Positions 42,781-51,557 of a DNA stretch of 64,000 bases are shown here, in pieces. The notes under the pieces were generated by a model. The model saw nothing but the letters and a program-made list of their open reading frames with translations. It made no database searches and was not told where the DNA came from. Origin of the DNA: an uncultured Bacteroidales bacterium (GTDB taxonomy: Bacteria > Bacteroidota > Bacteroidia > Bacteroidales > Muribaculaceae); NCBI GenBank assembly GCA_902776835.1, contig CACYRK010000010.1, forward strand, positions 1 through 64,000, written 5' to 3'. The position numbers and the translations under genes are program-made. The stretch's first letter is position 1. Each line of letters starts with the position of its first letter.

Positions 42781-43569
42781 ATGGCACTACTCAACACCAT
42801 TCTGGCACAGACACCTGCTGTTGCCGACACGCTTGCCCAGCAGGCTGCCAACGCCATCGACACCATGACCCAGCAAGTTGCCGCCGTGACCGACACCCTC
42901 GCGCAGGCTGCAGCACCGGCTGCCACGGCCGCCGAGCCCGTCGTTAAAGAACTCTCGGTTTGGGAACTTACCCAAGCCGGAGGCTGGCTTATGATTCCGC
43001 TGGCATTATTGGCGATTGTAAGTATATACATCTTCTTTGAGCGATTCTTTGCCATCAACAAGGCATCGCGCGAGGATGCCGCATTTATGGAGAAGATTAA
43101 GAATTTCATCCATAATGGCGACATCGACGAGGCTAAGCAACTGTGCGAGAGCACCAACACACCGTATTCGCGCATGATTGGCAAGGGCGTGTCGCGCATC
43201 GGCCGCCCGATGAACGACGTGATGGTGGCCATCGAGAACGTGGGCAACATGGAGATTGCCAAACTTGAGAAAGGCTTCACTTGGCTCGCCACCACGGCCG
43301 CCGGAGCCCCCATGATTGGTTTCTTGGGAACGGTCACCGGTATGGTGCAAGCCTTCTTCCAACTGGCCAGCGCCGGTGTGCAGAGCAACGTCACCATTCT
43401 GGCTGGCGGCATCTACGAGGCTCTGATTACCACCGTCGCCGGTCTTATCGTGGGTATCGTTGCCCTGTTTGCCTACAACTACCTCAACTCACGCGTGAAC
43501 AAGGTGATGAACAAACTTGAGGGCAAGACGATGGAGTTCATGGACCTGCTCAACGAGCCCGCCAAGTAA
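42781..43569 (+). CDS. exbB: MotA/TolQ/ExbB proton channel protein
   Basis: 262 residues. An N-terminal Ala/Gln-rich extension (~1-55), a first membrane helix (LMIPLALLAIVSIYIFFE, ~70-87) and two later helices (TAAGAPMIGFLGTVTGMVQAFF near 180, and ITTVAGLIVGIVALFAYNYL near 220) of the proton channel. With ExbD and TonB it converts proton motive force into energy for outer-membrane transport. The downstream exbD and tonB-like genes complete the set. Confidence 0.94.
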   Translation: MALLNTILAQTPAVADTLAQQAANAIDTMTQQVAAVTDTLAQAAAPAATAAEPVVKELSVWELTQAGGWLMIPLALLAIVSIYIFFERFFAINKASREDAAFMEKIKNFIHNGDIDEAKQLCESTNTPYSRMIGKGVSRIGRPMNDVMVAIENVGNMEIAKLEKGFTWLATTAAGAPMIGFLGTVTGMVQAFFQLASAGVQSNVTILAGGIYEALITTVAGLIVGIVALFAYNYLNSRVNKVMNKLEGKTMEFMDLLNEPAK

Positions 43570-43602
43570 TTCACTACTGCTCACCTCATAACTTGCATTG
43601 TT

Positions 43603-44052
43603 ATGGCACTGAAGAGACAACACAACACCTTGTCGATGTTTAGCATGGCTTCGATGACCGACGTCATCTTCCTGCTGCTCATCTTCTTCATGGTCACCTC
43701 CACGTTTGTCTATCCGTCGGCACTGGAGGTCAACCTGCCCCAGGGCAGCCAGCAGACGCCGCTGAAGCCCACCACGCGCATCTACATCGACAAAGACTTG
43801 AATATGTATTCTACCCAGGCCGACAGCACGCAGCAGTCGCCGCTGACGCCGCTGCCCATGAATCAGTTGGCTGGGTTCCTGCAATCGCTCAAAGCGAGTA
43901 ATCCACAAGAGTTTGTCGCCCTGTACGCCGACGAGGAGGTGCCTTATGGCACCATCGTCGAGGTCCTGGACAAGGGCTCGAAAGCGGGGCTGAAGATCGT
44001 GTTGGCCACCAAGCCGACGTCGCAGACCCCTAGCGCGACCGACTCGATTTAG
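43603..44052 (+). CDS. exbD: ExbD/TolR-type biopolymer transport protein
   Basis: 149 residues. A single membrane helix (DVIFLLLIFFMVTSTFVY, ~24-41) with the functional Asp at its start (MTDVIF), then a periplasmic domain ending in VEVLDKGSKAGLKIVLATKP. Bacteroidetes often carry two exbD copies; only one is seen here. It lies 33 bases after exbB. Confidence 0.92.
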   Translation: MALKRQHNTLSMFSMASMTDVIFLLLIFFMVTSTFVYPSALEVNLPQGSQQTPLKPTTRIYIDKDLNMYSTQADSTQQSPLTPLPMNQLAGFLQSLKASNPQEFVALYADEEVPYGTIVEVLDKGSKAGLKIVLATKPTSQTPSATDSI

Positions 44053-44106
44053 CGCAAGTTTTTACCACCGGCCACTGCGTCGGCGACAGTAAACACTTAC
44101 ATCACA

Positions 44107-44919
44107 ATGGATAAGAATAGAATAATATCTGCCCTGCTCACCGTGCTGCTCACCGCATTGGCAATCTTGCTGATGGTGAGTTGCCACCTGCGCTATCAGT
44201 ACCCCCCCGAGGGCGTCGACCTGTCGCAACTCGAGCAGGACTCTATAATGTTTGGCGGCGAATACGTCATGCTGGGCAACCAACTTGACCCCAGCGAGAG
44301 CGACCAGATGGACACTGAGTCGCCCACCGACGCCGAGGTAGCCCCCGAGCCTAACGTCGAGGGCGACGACCTGGACGACGCTGGCGAGCCGGCGCACCAG
44401 GCCAAGCCGTTGGTGAGCGCCAAGGATCCGTCGCCAATGAAGGTTAAGGAGCAGCCCAAGACCGAAAAGCCCAAGAAGACCGGTCCGGCCACCGACACCA
44501 AGCCTGACCCGAAAAAGGAGCAGGTGAAACGCGGGCAGCAGACCAGCGACGCCGAGAAGCGCACGTCGAACGCCTTCGGCAAGTCGTCGGGCAGCGGATC
44601 GGGCAAACAGGGCAGCCCCAACGGCAACTCCACGCAGGGCGCGCTCAGCGGCAAGCCGGGCATTGGCGGCCTCGTGGGCTACACACTCGAGCACTGGGGA
44701 CGCCCCCACAGTTACTGGACCGGCTCGGTAACGGTGCGCGTGCGCGTAAACGCGCGCGGGAAGGTCATCGAAGCCAAGGTGCACAGCGGCAAGGGTGAGG
44801 CATGGAGCCACAACGAGGTGCGACGCGCGTGCGAGCAGGAGTCGCTCAAGAGCGCCTTCTCGGTTCCGAAAAACACCACACAAGAGGGTGTTGGCTACAT
44901 CACCTGGACGTTTATTTAG
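44107..44919 (+). CDS. TonB-like energy transducer
   Basis: 270 residues. An N-terminal membrane helix (ALLTVLLTALAILLMVSC, ~7-24), a long Pro/Lys/Glu-rich span (~60-175), and a C-terminal domain (~195-270; TGSVTVRVRVNARGKVIEAKV, AFSVPKNTTQEGVGYITWTF) like the TonB C-terminus. It spans the periplasm and should contact outer-membrane TonB-dependent transporters. The domain is divergent, so the exact name is left open. Confidence 0.85.
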   Translation: MDKNRIISALLTVLLTALAILLMVSCHLRYQYPPEGVDLSQLEQDSIMFGGEYVMLGNQLDPSESDQMDTESPTDAEVAPEPNVEGDDLDDAGEPAHQAKPLVSAKDPSPMKVKEQPKTEKPKKTGPATDTKPDPKKEQVKRGQQTSDAEKRTSNAFGKSSGSGSGKQGSPNGNSTQGALSGKPGIGGLVGYTLEHWGRPHSYWTGSVTVRVRVNARGKVIEAKVHSGKGEAWSHNEVRRACEQESLKSAFSVPKNTTQEGVGYITWTFI

Positions 44920-44981
44920 GAGGGTTGTTATATAGAATTCATCCTTAAGGTTTTTGCTCACTCCACAAGATTCACTCTATT

Positions 44982-47420
44982 ATGAAACACAAAGAATCAT
45001 CATCCTCGACCAATTGGCTGAAAGCAATAGCGCGCGGCTGGCGTGCGTGCAAAAACGGTTACAAGAGCCTGTATCGCGGCAAGCCGTGGTACATCAAGGT
45101 GCTCGTGGCACTGGCTACGATTATTGTGTCGTTTTTCCTGTATCTTGTGGCTGTCGACATCAATTTCCTATGGCTCTTCGGCAAGTCGCCGTCGACCGAC
45201 CAAGTGATGCACCCAAAGACCAACCAGGCCAGTTACATCTACAGTGCCGACGGCAAGGAGTTGGGCAAATACTTCGATGAGAACCGCACCATCGTGGCCT
45301 ACGACTCGATTAACCCCGAGTTTTTCAAGGTGCTCATCGACACCGAGGACGAGCGATTCTACAGCCATCACGGCATCGACTATGGCGGCCTGATAGCGGC
45401 AGTGAAAGACATGATATTGCACGGCAAGCCGCGTGGCGCAAGCACCATCACGCAGCAACTGGTGAAAAACATGTTCCGCACGCGCACCTACTACTCTACC
45501 GGCCTGCTGGGCTACATCCCAGGCGTGAAGATGCTCATCATGAAGAGCAAAGAGTGGATTCTGGCCACGAAAATCGAGATGTTCTACGACAAGTCGGAAA
45601 TCCTGGAGATGTATGCCAATACGGTTGACTTCGGGTCGAACGCCTACGGCATCAAGACTGCAGCGCGCACCTATTTCGGCACCACGCCGCAAAAACTCAA
45701 GTTGCAAGAGAGTGCCGTGCTCGTGGGTCTACTGAAGGCCACCAGCACCTACAATCCGCGCCTGAACCCGAAAAACAGCCTGCAGCGCCGCAATGTGGTG
45801 CTCGACAACATGCGCGTGCGGGGCGACCTCACCCAGGCGCAATACGACTCGGTGTCGGCACTGCCCATCGAACTGAACTTCTCGATTGAGAGTGCCTACG
45901 ACGGCGAGGCGCTGTACTTCCGCGAGGCGGTGAAAAACGAACTCGACGACTGGTGCCGCGCAACAAACCACGACCTGTTCCGCGACGGATTGAAAATCTA
46001 CACTACCATCGACACGCGCATGCAGAAGCATGCCGAGCAGGCGGTTAGCAACCAGATGCGCAAGATTCAGGAAAACTTCAACCGCCACTGGGGCAACGAT
46101 GAGTGCTGGATCGACGAGAATGGCGACGTAATTCCCAACTTCGTCGAGGAGAAGGCGCGCACCACCGAGGTGTATCGCGGCCTGCTGGCACGCTTCCCCA
46201 ACGACTTGGACTCGGTGAACTATTACATGAACCTGCCGCATCAGGTGCATCTGTTCGACTACGAGAACGACAGCCTGTACATGGAGATGAGTTCGATGGA
46301 CTCGATACGCTACATGCTCCACTTTATGCACACCGGATTCATCGCCATGGAGCCCCAGACGGGGCACGTCAAGGCATGGGTGGGCGATGTGGACTTCGAC
46401 ACGTGGAAATACGACAAGGTGAGCACCAAGCATCAGCCGGGCAGCACCTTCAAACTGTTTGTCTACTCTGCGGCGATGGAGCGCGGCATGGTGCCGTGTG
46501 ACCGTCGGCGCGACCAATATTTCGACACGCTGGTGTTCAACGAGCGCACCCGCGAGATGGAACACTGGCATCCCACCAATGCCAACGGCCACTTCTCCTA
46601 CAGCGACATGACGCTGCGCTCAGCATTTGCGCAGAGCGTCAACAGTATTGCGGTGCGCGTGGGCATCGATGTGGGCATCCCCGTGGTTGCCCAGACGGCC
46701 CGCGACATGGGCATCACCTCGCCGCTCGAGGAGACGCTTGCGCTGTCGCTTGGCGCCAGCGATGTGAGTCTGCTGGAGTTGGTCAACGCTTACGGCACTG
46801 TGGTGGCCGACGGACAATACCACGTGCCTGTGCTGGTGACGCACATCGTCGACCAGGACGGCAACGAGGTGTATCGCGCGCCCACCGACACCCGTCAGGC
46901 GCTGAGTTACCGCTCGGCCTACTTCATGCAGCAAATGCTGCTGGCCGGCGTAAACGATGCTGGCGGCACGAGCCAGTCGCTCAACAATTATGTGTCGGAG
47001 TGGCGCTACGGCGTGGACTTCGGCGGAAAGACCGGCACGAGCAACCGCCATGCCGACGCCTGGTTTGTGGGCGTGACGCCAAAACTGGTGTGTGGCGCCT
47101 GGGTGGGCGGTGAATACCGGCAAATCCACTTCCGCACCGGGGCGTTGGGGCAGGGCAACCGCACCGCGCTGCCCATCTGCGGCGAGTTCTTGAAGATGGT
47201 GTTCGACGACCCGGCGTTCAACCAGAAGTATGGCGGGCGTTTCGGCGAGCCGAAGCAGTATATCGACCCCAACATGTATCAGGGGTGCGTAGAGCCGTGG
47301 GAGCCCGACACGCTGTTCCTCAACGACTCAATCGACTTTGCTGACACAATACCTGACAGGGAGGAACCCGCGCCAGCACCTACCGAGCCGGCAGAGCCAG
47401 CACCCGAGCCCGAGCAGTAA
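44982..47420 (+). CDS. Class A penicillin-binding protein (transglycosylase/transpeptidase)
   Basis: 812 residues, a PBP1a-type enzyme that polymerises and cross-links peptidoglycan. A membrane anchor near 35-62 (VLVALATIIVSFFLYLVAV). GT51 domain ~85-270 with the catalytic Glu in DTEDERFYSHHGIDYGG and GASTITQQLVKN. Transpeptidase domain ~440-720: SxxK in PGSTFKLFVYS, SxN in QSVNSIAVR, KTG in GGKTGTSNRHADAW. The last ~25 residues are a Pro/Glu/Ala tail. It lies 62 bases after the tonB-like gene. Confidence 0.95.
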   Translation: MKHKESSSSTNWLKAIARGWRACKNGYKSLYRGKPWYIKVLVALATIIVSFFLYLVAVDINFLWLFGKSPSTDQVMHPKTNQASYIYSADGKELGKYFDENRTIVAYDSINPEFFKVLIDTEDERFYSHHGIDYGGLIAAVKDMILHGKPRGASTITQQLVKNMFRTRTYYSTGLLGYIPGVKMLIMKSKEWILATKIEMFYDKSEILEMYANTVDFGSNAYGIKTAARTYFGTTPQKLKLQESAVLVGLLKATSTYNPRLNPKNSLQRRNVVLDNMRVRGDLTQAQYDSVSALPIELNFSIESAYDGEALYFREAVKNELDDWCRATNHDLFRDGLKIYTTIDTRMQKHAEQAVSNQMRKIQENFNRHWGNDECWIDENGDVIPNFVEEKARTTEVYRGLLARFPNDLDSVNYYMNLPHQVHLFDYENDSLYMEMSSMDSIRYMLHFMHTGFIAMEPQTGHVKAWVGDVDFDTWKYDKVSTKHQPGSTFKLFVYSAAMERGMVPCDRRRDQYFDTLVFNERTREMEHWHPTNANGHFSYSDMTLRSAFAQSVNSIAVRVGIDVGIPVVAQTARDMGITSPLEETLALSLGASDVSLLELVNAYGTVVADGQYHVPVLVTHIVDQDGNEVYRAPTDTRQALSYRSAYFMQQMLLAGVNDAGGTSQSLNNYVSEWRYGVDFGGKTGTSNRHADAWFVGVTPKLVCGAWVGGEYRQIHFRTGALGQGNRTALPICGEFLKMVFDDPAFNQKYGGRFGEPKQYIDPNMYQGCVEPWEPDTLFLNDSIDFADTIPDREEPAPAPTEPAEPAPEPEQ

Positions 47421-47457
47421 ACAACAGCATCTTTAATCTCTAATCTCCATCGGCTTT

Positions 47458-50268
47458 ATGGAAACGAAGAAACTGATGCTCGTCGATGCTTATGCGATGA
47501 TTTTCAGAGCATTCTATGCGATGTTCCGCAATCCGCGCATCACCACGACGGGCCTCGATGCCAGTGCGGTGTTTGGCTTTGTGAATACGCTGCAGGATTT
47601 GCTCAAACGCGAGCGACCCACGCACATGGCGGTGTGCTTCGACCCCGGTGGCAAGACGTTCCGCCACGAGGCATTCAAGGAATATAAAGCCAACCGCAGC
47701 GAGACTCCCGAGGGAATCCTTGTGGCGGTGCCTTACATCAAACGCATCCTCGAGGCTTATCACATCCCGGTCTATCAGGTCGAGGGCTACGAGGCCGACG
47801 ACGTGATTGGCACGCTGGCGCATCGAGCACAGAACGAGGGCTTTTTCACCTACATGGTGACGGGCGACAAGGACTTCGGCCAGTTGGTCACGCCACAAGT
47901 GAAGATTTTCAACCCGTCGAAGGGCGAAATCCAGGGCGTTGAGGAGGTTAAAGAGAAATACGGCATCGAATCGCCGCTCCAGGTGATAGATATCATGGCG
48001 CTCATGGGCGACTCGGCCGACAACATCCCCGGATGCCCCGGCGTGGGCCCAAAAACGGCCGAGAAACTCATCCAGCAGTACCACAGCGTGGAGAACCTGC
48101 TCGAGCACACCGACGAGTTGAAAGGGGCCTTAAAACAGCGCATCATCGACAATGCGGAGCAAATCAAGTTCTCGAAATTCCTGGCCACTATCGTCACCGA
48201 CGCGCCCATCGACCTCGACCTCGAGGACACGCGGCGGCGTGCGGCCGACATGGACGCCCTGCGCCAGGTGTTTGGCGAACTGGAGTTCCGCACTCTCACC
48301 ACGCGCATCATCGACCATGGCGAGGCTAACATAGGCCTTGCCGACGCGCCAGCGTCCTCACCGGCGCCAGTGGCTCCGGCAGCCCCGGTTGCTGCACCCG
48401 CGGCTACGGCAGGTGGCCAGTTGTCGCTCTTCGACTTGAGCGAGCCGGAGGCACCCGCCGCGGCACCCGCCCAGCCGGCGTTTACCTGCGACCATAGCGG
48501 ATACCGACTGATTACCGACTTCGATGCCGCCGCGGCCGAGGTGGCACAACTGCTCAAATCGAGCGAAATCGCCGTGGCGCTCATCAGCGAGGGCGAGGAG
48601 GCCATGCGCGCCACTTGGGTGGGCCTGGCGGCCTGCGCTCATGCGGGCAAGGCGGTGTATTTCCACTTCGATGCCATGGGGTGGATGCTGCAGGCCGTGG
48701 CGCCGCTCTTTGCCGGACAGGCACGCATCATAGCCAACGACGTGAAACGCATCATGGTGATGCTATACGCCGCAAAATTGCCCTTCACAGCGCCGTATTA
48801 CGACACCAGCGTGGCACACTACCTGCTGCAGCCCGAGCGCGGACACAGCACGGCAGAGATCGCCATTGAACTGCTGGGCTACAGCGTTTCCACCGCAGAA
48901 TCATATTTGGGTCCAAAAGGCCGCGGACAACTGAAATTGCACCAGGTGAGCCCGCAGCGGCTTACCACGGTGGCCGGTGAACTGGCCGACGTCACACTGG
49001 CGCTGCCTGCCGCGCTCGACGCCCGCATTGAGCAGGAGGGCATCACGCACCTGCTGCGCGACGTGGAGATGCCGCTCGTGGAGGTGCTGGCAAGCATGGA
49101 GATGGCCGGCGCGCGCATCGACGTGAAGGCGCTTAACGACTATTCCATCACGCTCACCGAGCAGATGAACACGCTGGAGCGCGAGTGCTGGGAACTGGCC
49201 GGATGCGAGTTTAACACGGCATCGCCGGCACAGGTGGGCGAGATTCTTTTCGACCGCCTGAAACTCGACGCAAAGGCCAAAAAGACTAAAACAGGGCAAT
49301 ATTCCACCACCGAGGACGTGCTGCTGAAACTGCGCGACCGCCACCCGCTCATCGACAAGATATTGGAACTTAGGGGAATACGCAAGCTGCTGTCGACCTA
49401 CGTCAACGCCCTGCCGCAACTTATCAACCCCGCCACGGGGCGCATCCACACCACTTATAACCAAACGGTAACCGCCACCGGACGACTGTCGTCGACAAAC
49501 CCCAACCTGCAGAACATCCCGGTGCGCAACGACGAGGGCCGCGAGATACGCCGCGCCTTCATCCCCGCCGACGGCAACGTGTTTTTCAGTGCCGACTATT
49601 CACAGATTGAGTTGCGCCTGGTGGCCGACCTGAGCAAGGATGCCACGATGCTCGAGGCTTTCGCCGAGGGCCAGGACATCCACGCCATCACAGCGGCAAA
49701 AATTTACCACGAGCCGCTGGAGAATGTCACTGCCGACCAGCGTCGCAAGGCGAAAACGGCCAATTTCGGGATTCTGTACGGCATATCGGCCTTCGGTCTT
49801 GCCGAGCGTCTGAATATCCCGCGGGCCGAGGCCAAGATGCTTATCGACGGCTATTTCGCCACCTTCCCGCAGGTGCGCGACTACATCGACCGCAGCGTGG
49901 CCCAGGCGCGCACGCAGGGCTATGTGACCACGCTGATGGGCCGCCGACGCATGCTGCCCGACATCAATTCGCGTAACGCCGTGGTGCGCGCCTTCAACGA
50001 GCGCAACGCGGTTAACGCGCCTATCCAGGGCACCGCGGCCGACGTGATAAAGGTAGCGATGATTGCCATACACCGACGCATGCAGCAGGCCGGCCTGCGC
50101 TCACGCATGATTCTGCAAGTGCACGACGAGTTGAACTTCGACGTGGTGCCGAGCGAACTGCCGCAGGTGCAGGACATCGTCATTACCGAGATGGAGAATG
50201 CCTACCACGGTGGCGTGCGCCTCACCGCCAGCCACGGCACCGCCACCAACTGGCTCGACGCCCACTAA
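47458..50268 (+). CDS. polA: DNA polymerase I
   Basis: 936 residues. 5'-3' exonuclease (~1-290; LMLVDAYAMIFRAFYAMF, YEADDVIGTLA, GDSADNIPGCPGVGPKTAEKLI). An Ala/Pro-rich linker (~300-340) follows. The 3'-5' exonuclease fold (~345-540) is present, but the catalytic carboxylates are not where expected (SEIAVALISEGEEA in place of an FDTET-like exo I; NDVKRI in place of NxxxD exo II), so proofreading is probably lost. The polymerase domain (~545-936) is intact: FFSADYSQIELR (A), RRKAKTANFGILYGIS (B) and MILQVHDELNF (C, catalytic Asp). It starts 37 bases after the PBP gene. Confidence 0.96.
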   Translation: METKKLMLVDAYAMIFRAFYAMFRNPRITTTGLDASAVFGFVNTLQDLLKRERPTHMAVCFDPGGKTFRHEAFKEYKANRSETPEGILVAVPYIKRILEAYHIPVYQVEGYEADDVIGTLAHRAQNEGFFTYMVTGDKDFGQLVTPQVKIFNPSKGEIQGVEEVKEKYGIESPLQVIDIMALMGDSADNIPGCPGVGPKTAEKLIQQYHSVENLLEHTDELKGALKQRIIDNAEQIKFSKFLATIVTDAPIDLDLEDTRRRAADMDALRQVFGELEFRTLTTRIIDHGEANIGLADAPASSPAPVAPAAPVAAPAATAGGQLSLFDLSEPEAPAAAPAQPAFTCDHSGYRLITDFDAAAAEVAQLLKSSEIAVALISEGEEAMRATWVGLAACAHAGKAVYFHFDAMGWMLQAVAPLFAGQARIIANDVKRIMVMLYAAKLPFTAPYYDTSVAHYLLQPERGHSTAEIAIELLGYSVSTAESYLGPKGRGQLKLHQVSPQRLTTVAGELADVTLALPAALDARIEQEGITHLLRDVEMPLVEVLASMEMAGARIDVKALNDYSITLTEQMNTLERECWELAGCEFNTASPAQVGEILFDRLKLDAKAKKTKTGQYSTTEDVLLKLRDRHPLIDKILELRGIRKLLSTYVNALPQLINPATGRIHTTYNQTVTATGRLSSTNPNLQNIPVRNDEGREIRRAFIPADGNVFFSADYSQIELRLVADLSKDATMLEAFAEGQDIHAITAAKIYHEPLENVTADQRRKAKTANFGILYGISAFGLAERLNIPRAEAKMLIDGYFATFPQVRDYIDRSVAQARTQGYVTTLMGRRRMLPDINSRNAVVRAFNERNAVNAPIQGTAADVIKVAMIAIHRRMQQAGLRSRMILQVHDELNFDVVPSELPQVQDIVITEMENAYHGGVRLTASHGTATNWLDAH

Positions 50269-50341
50269 CCCCCCACCTAATAAGCAACATACCTGAGGAG
50301 CGTCTTGAAGAGGTCGCCCTGAAGATAGCGCCCTCAATGAT

Positions 50342-50577
50342 TTCGCCCAAAGGGCGAACATCAGGGTAACCACGCAACGTCTTTTCATATCCAGGATGGG
50401 GTACATTTCGCCCAAAGGGCGAACATCTGGGTAGCCCCCAGTGCCGAAGGAACTGGGGGGATGCGGATGCGGGATAGGGCGTATATTTCGCCCAAAGGGC
50501 GAACATCTGGGTAGCCCCCAGTGCCGAAGGAACTGGGGGTGGGAGGAAACGCCCCCCATGCCGTCGCCGAAGGCGAC
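50342..50577. repeat. REP palindrome cluster upstream of the Y1 transposase
   Basis: Three TTCGCCC-aaa-GGGCGAA palindromes (from 50342, 50407 and 50487). The last two are each followed by CATCTGG-GTAG and the hairpin CCCCCAGT...ACTGGGGG. GTCGCC-gaa-GGCGAC (50563-50577) comes closest to the transposase. GTAG at the foot of the hairpin is the tetranucleotide typical of REP sequences. Confidence 0.88.
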
Positions 50578-50611
50578 CACCCACACCCCAAAAGAAATAA
50601 AAACAAACATT

Positions 50612-51061
50612 ATGAGTTATACAAATCTGATTTATCACATCGTTTTCAGCACATATCGTCGTAAACCAACAATCGTTGAAGAACATGAACGTGAATTGTA
50701 CGCTTATATCAATGGTTTCATTAATAATTTAGATGGCAAGTTGTATCGCGTTGGTGGTATGCCCGACCACCTTCACATTCTTGTTTCAATACCCCCTCAA
50801 ATATCAGTGTCAGAATTTGTGCGACGAATAAAATTCTCCACCAACTCCTGGCTTAGAAGGAATCAATCTTTTCGTAATTTTGAAGGATGGGGCCAAGGTT
50901 ATGCTGCATTCAGTTATTCAAAAGAAGAGATTCCCATAATTAGGCAATACATCATCGGGCAAAAAGAGCATCACAAAAACATTGCTTTTGAAAACGAATA
51001 TAGGGATTTTATCACCAAGAATGGCGCTGAGATAGATGAGCGATATTTTTTGAAAGATTGA
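50612..51061 (+). CDS. REP-associated Y1 transposase (RAYT, IS200/IS605-like TnpA)
   Basis: 149 residues. The HUH metal-binding motif DHLHIL is near residue 49, and the Y1 helix (SKEEIPIIRQYIIGQKEHH, near 110-128) carries the catalytic Tyr candidate. The start is at 50612 (MSYTNLIYHIVF). It is a single-copy gene bracketed by REP-type palindromes in inverse orientation on the two sides, which is the hallmark of RAYT rather than an ordinary IS200, with no accessory TnpB. It cuts single-stranded DNA at palindromic REPs; in E. coli TnpA-REP recognises GTAG-tagged REPs. The A/T-rich coding sequence differs from its neighbours, suggesting transfer. Confidence 0.88.
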   Translation: MSYTNLIYHIVFSTYRRKPTIVEEHERELYAYINGFINNLDGKLYRVGGMPDHLHILVSIPPQISVSEFVRRIKFSTNSWLRRNQSFRNFEGWGQGYAAFSYSKEEIPIIRQYIIGQKEHHKNIAFENEYRDFITKNGAEIDERYFLKD

Positions 51062-51076
51062 TTTTATTGAGGTGTG

Positions 51077-51377
51077 GTCGCCGTTGGCGACGACCGGGGT
51101 GATGCCTTCCCTCCCCCCCCAGTTCCTCGGCTTCGCCTCGGCACTGGGGGCTACCAAAATGTTCGCCCTACGGGCGAAGACACCTTAATCTGCGGCACTT
51201 TGGCTTCGCCTCGGCACTGGGGGCTACCAAGATGTTCGCCCTACGGGCGAAGACACCTTAATCTGCGGCACTTTGGCTTCGCCTCGGCACTGGGGGCTAC
51301 CAAAATGTTCGCCCTACGGGCGAAGACACCTTAATTTGCGGCATTTTGGCTTCGCCTCGGCACTGGGGGCGAAGAAT
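51077..51377. repeat. REP palindrome cluster downstream of the Y1 transposase
   Basis: GTCGCC-gtt-GGCGAC (51077-51091) mirrors the upstream hairpin. Then three near-identical 73-bp tandem units follow, each with CACTGGGGGCTAC then TTCGCCC-tac-GGGCGAA (CTAC at 51151, 51224, 51297), plus a partial fourth. They read on the minus strand relative to the upstream cluster. Confidence 0.9.
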
Positions 51378-51393
51378 GCAAATGCAAAAAAAA

Positions 51394-51417
51394 CGCGCGG
51401 CCAATGTAAGCCGCGCG
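51394..51417. terminator. Bidirectional hairpin terminator
   Basis: CGCGCGGC (51394-51401), loop CAATGTAA, GCCGCGCG (51410-51417), with A-tract before and T-tract after. It can end both the RAYT-side and the secreted-protein-side transcripts. Confidence 0.8.
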
Positions 51418-51429
51418 CTTTTTTGGTCT

Positions 51430-51545
51430 TACGCCTATTGTGTCTATAGAAACTATTAATGCTATAAATGCTATAAATGCTATAAATGCTATTAATGCTA
51501 TTAATGCTATAAATGCTATAGAGGCTATAGAGGCTATAGAGGCGC
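51430..51545. repeat. Nonamer array, CTAT-anchored, about 11 units
   Basis: Units of 9 bases: CTATTAATG, CTATAAATG (five times in all), CTATAGAGG (three times) and others. Period and CTA(T) anchor are invariant. It lies just downstream of the secreted protein gene's stop codon. Confidence 0.92.
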
Positions 51546-51557
51546 TCTTAGGAAGTG

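Noticed and set aside
51077..51377. CRISPR array suspicion for the 73-bp tandem units
   Set aside because: The repeats run straight into each other with no unique spacers, and the unit is a REP doublet with two hairpins. No cas genes are nearby.
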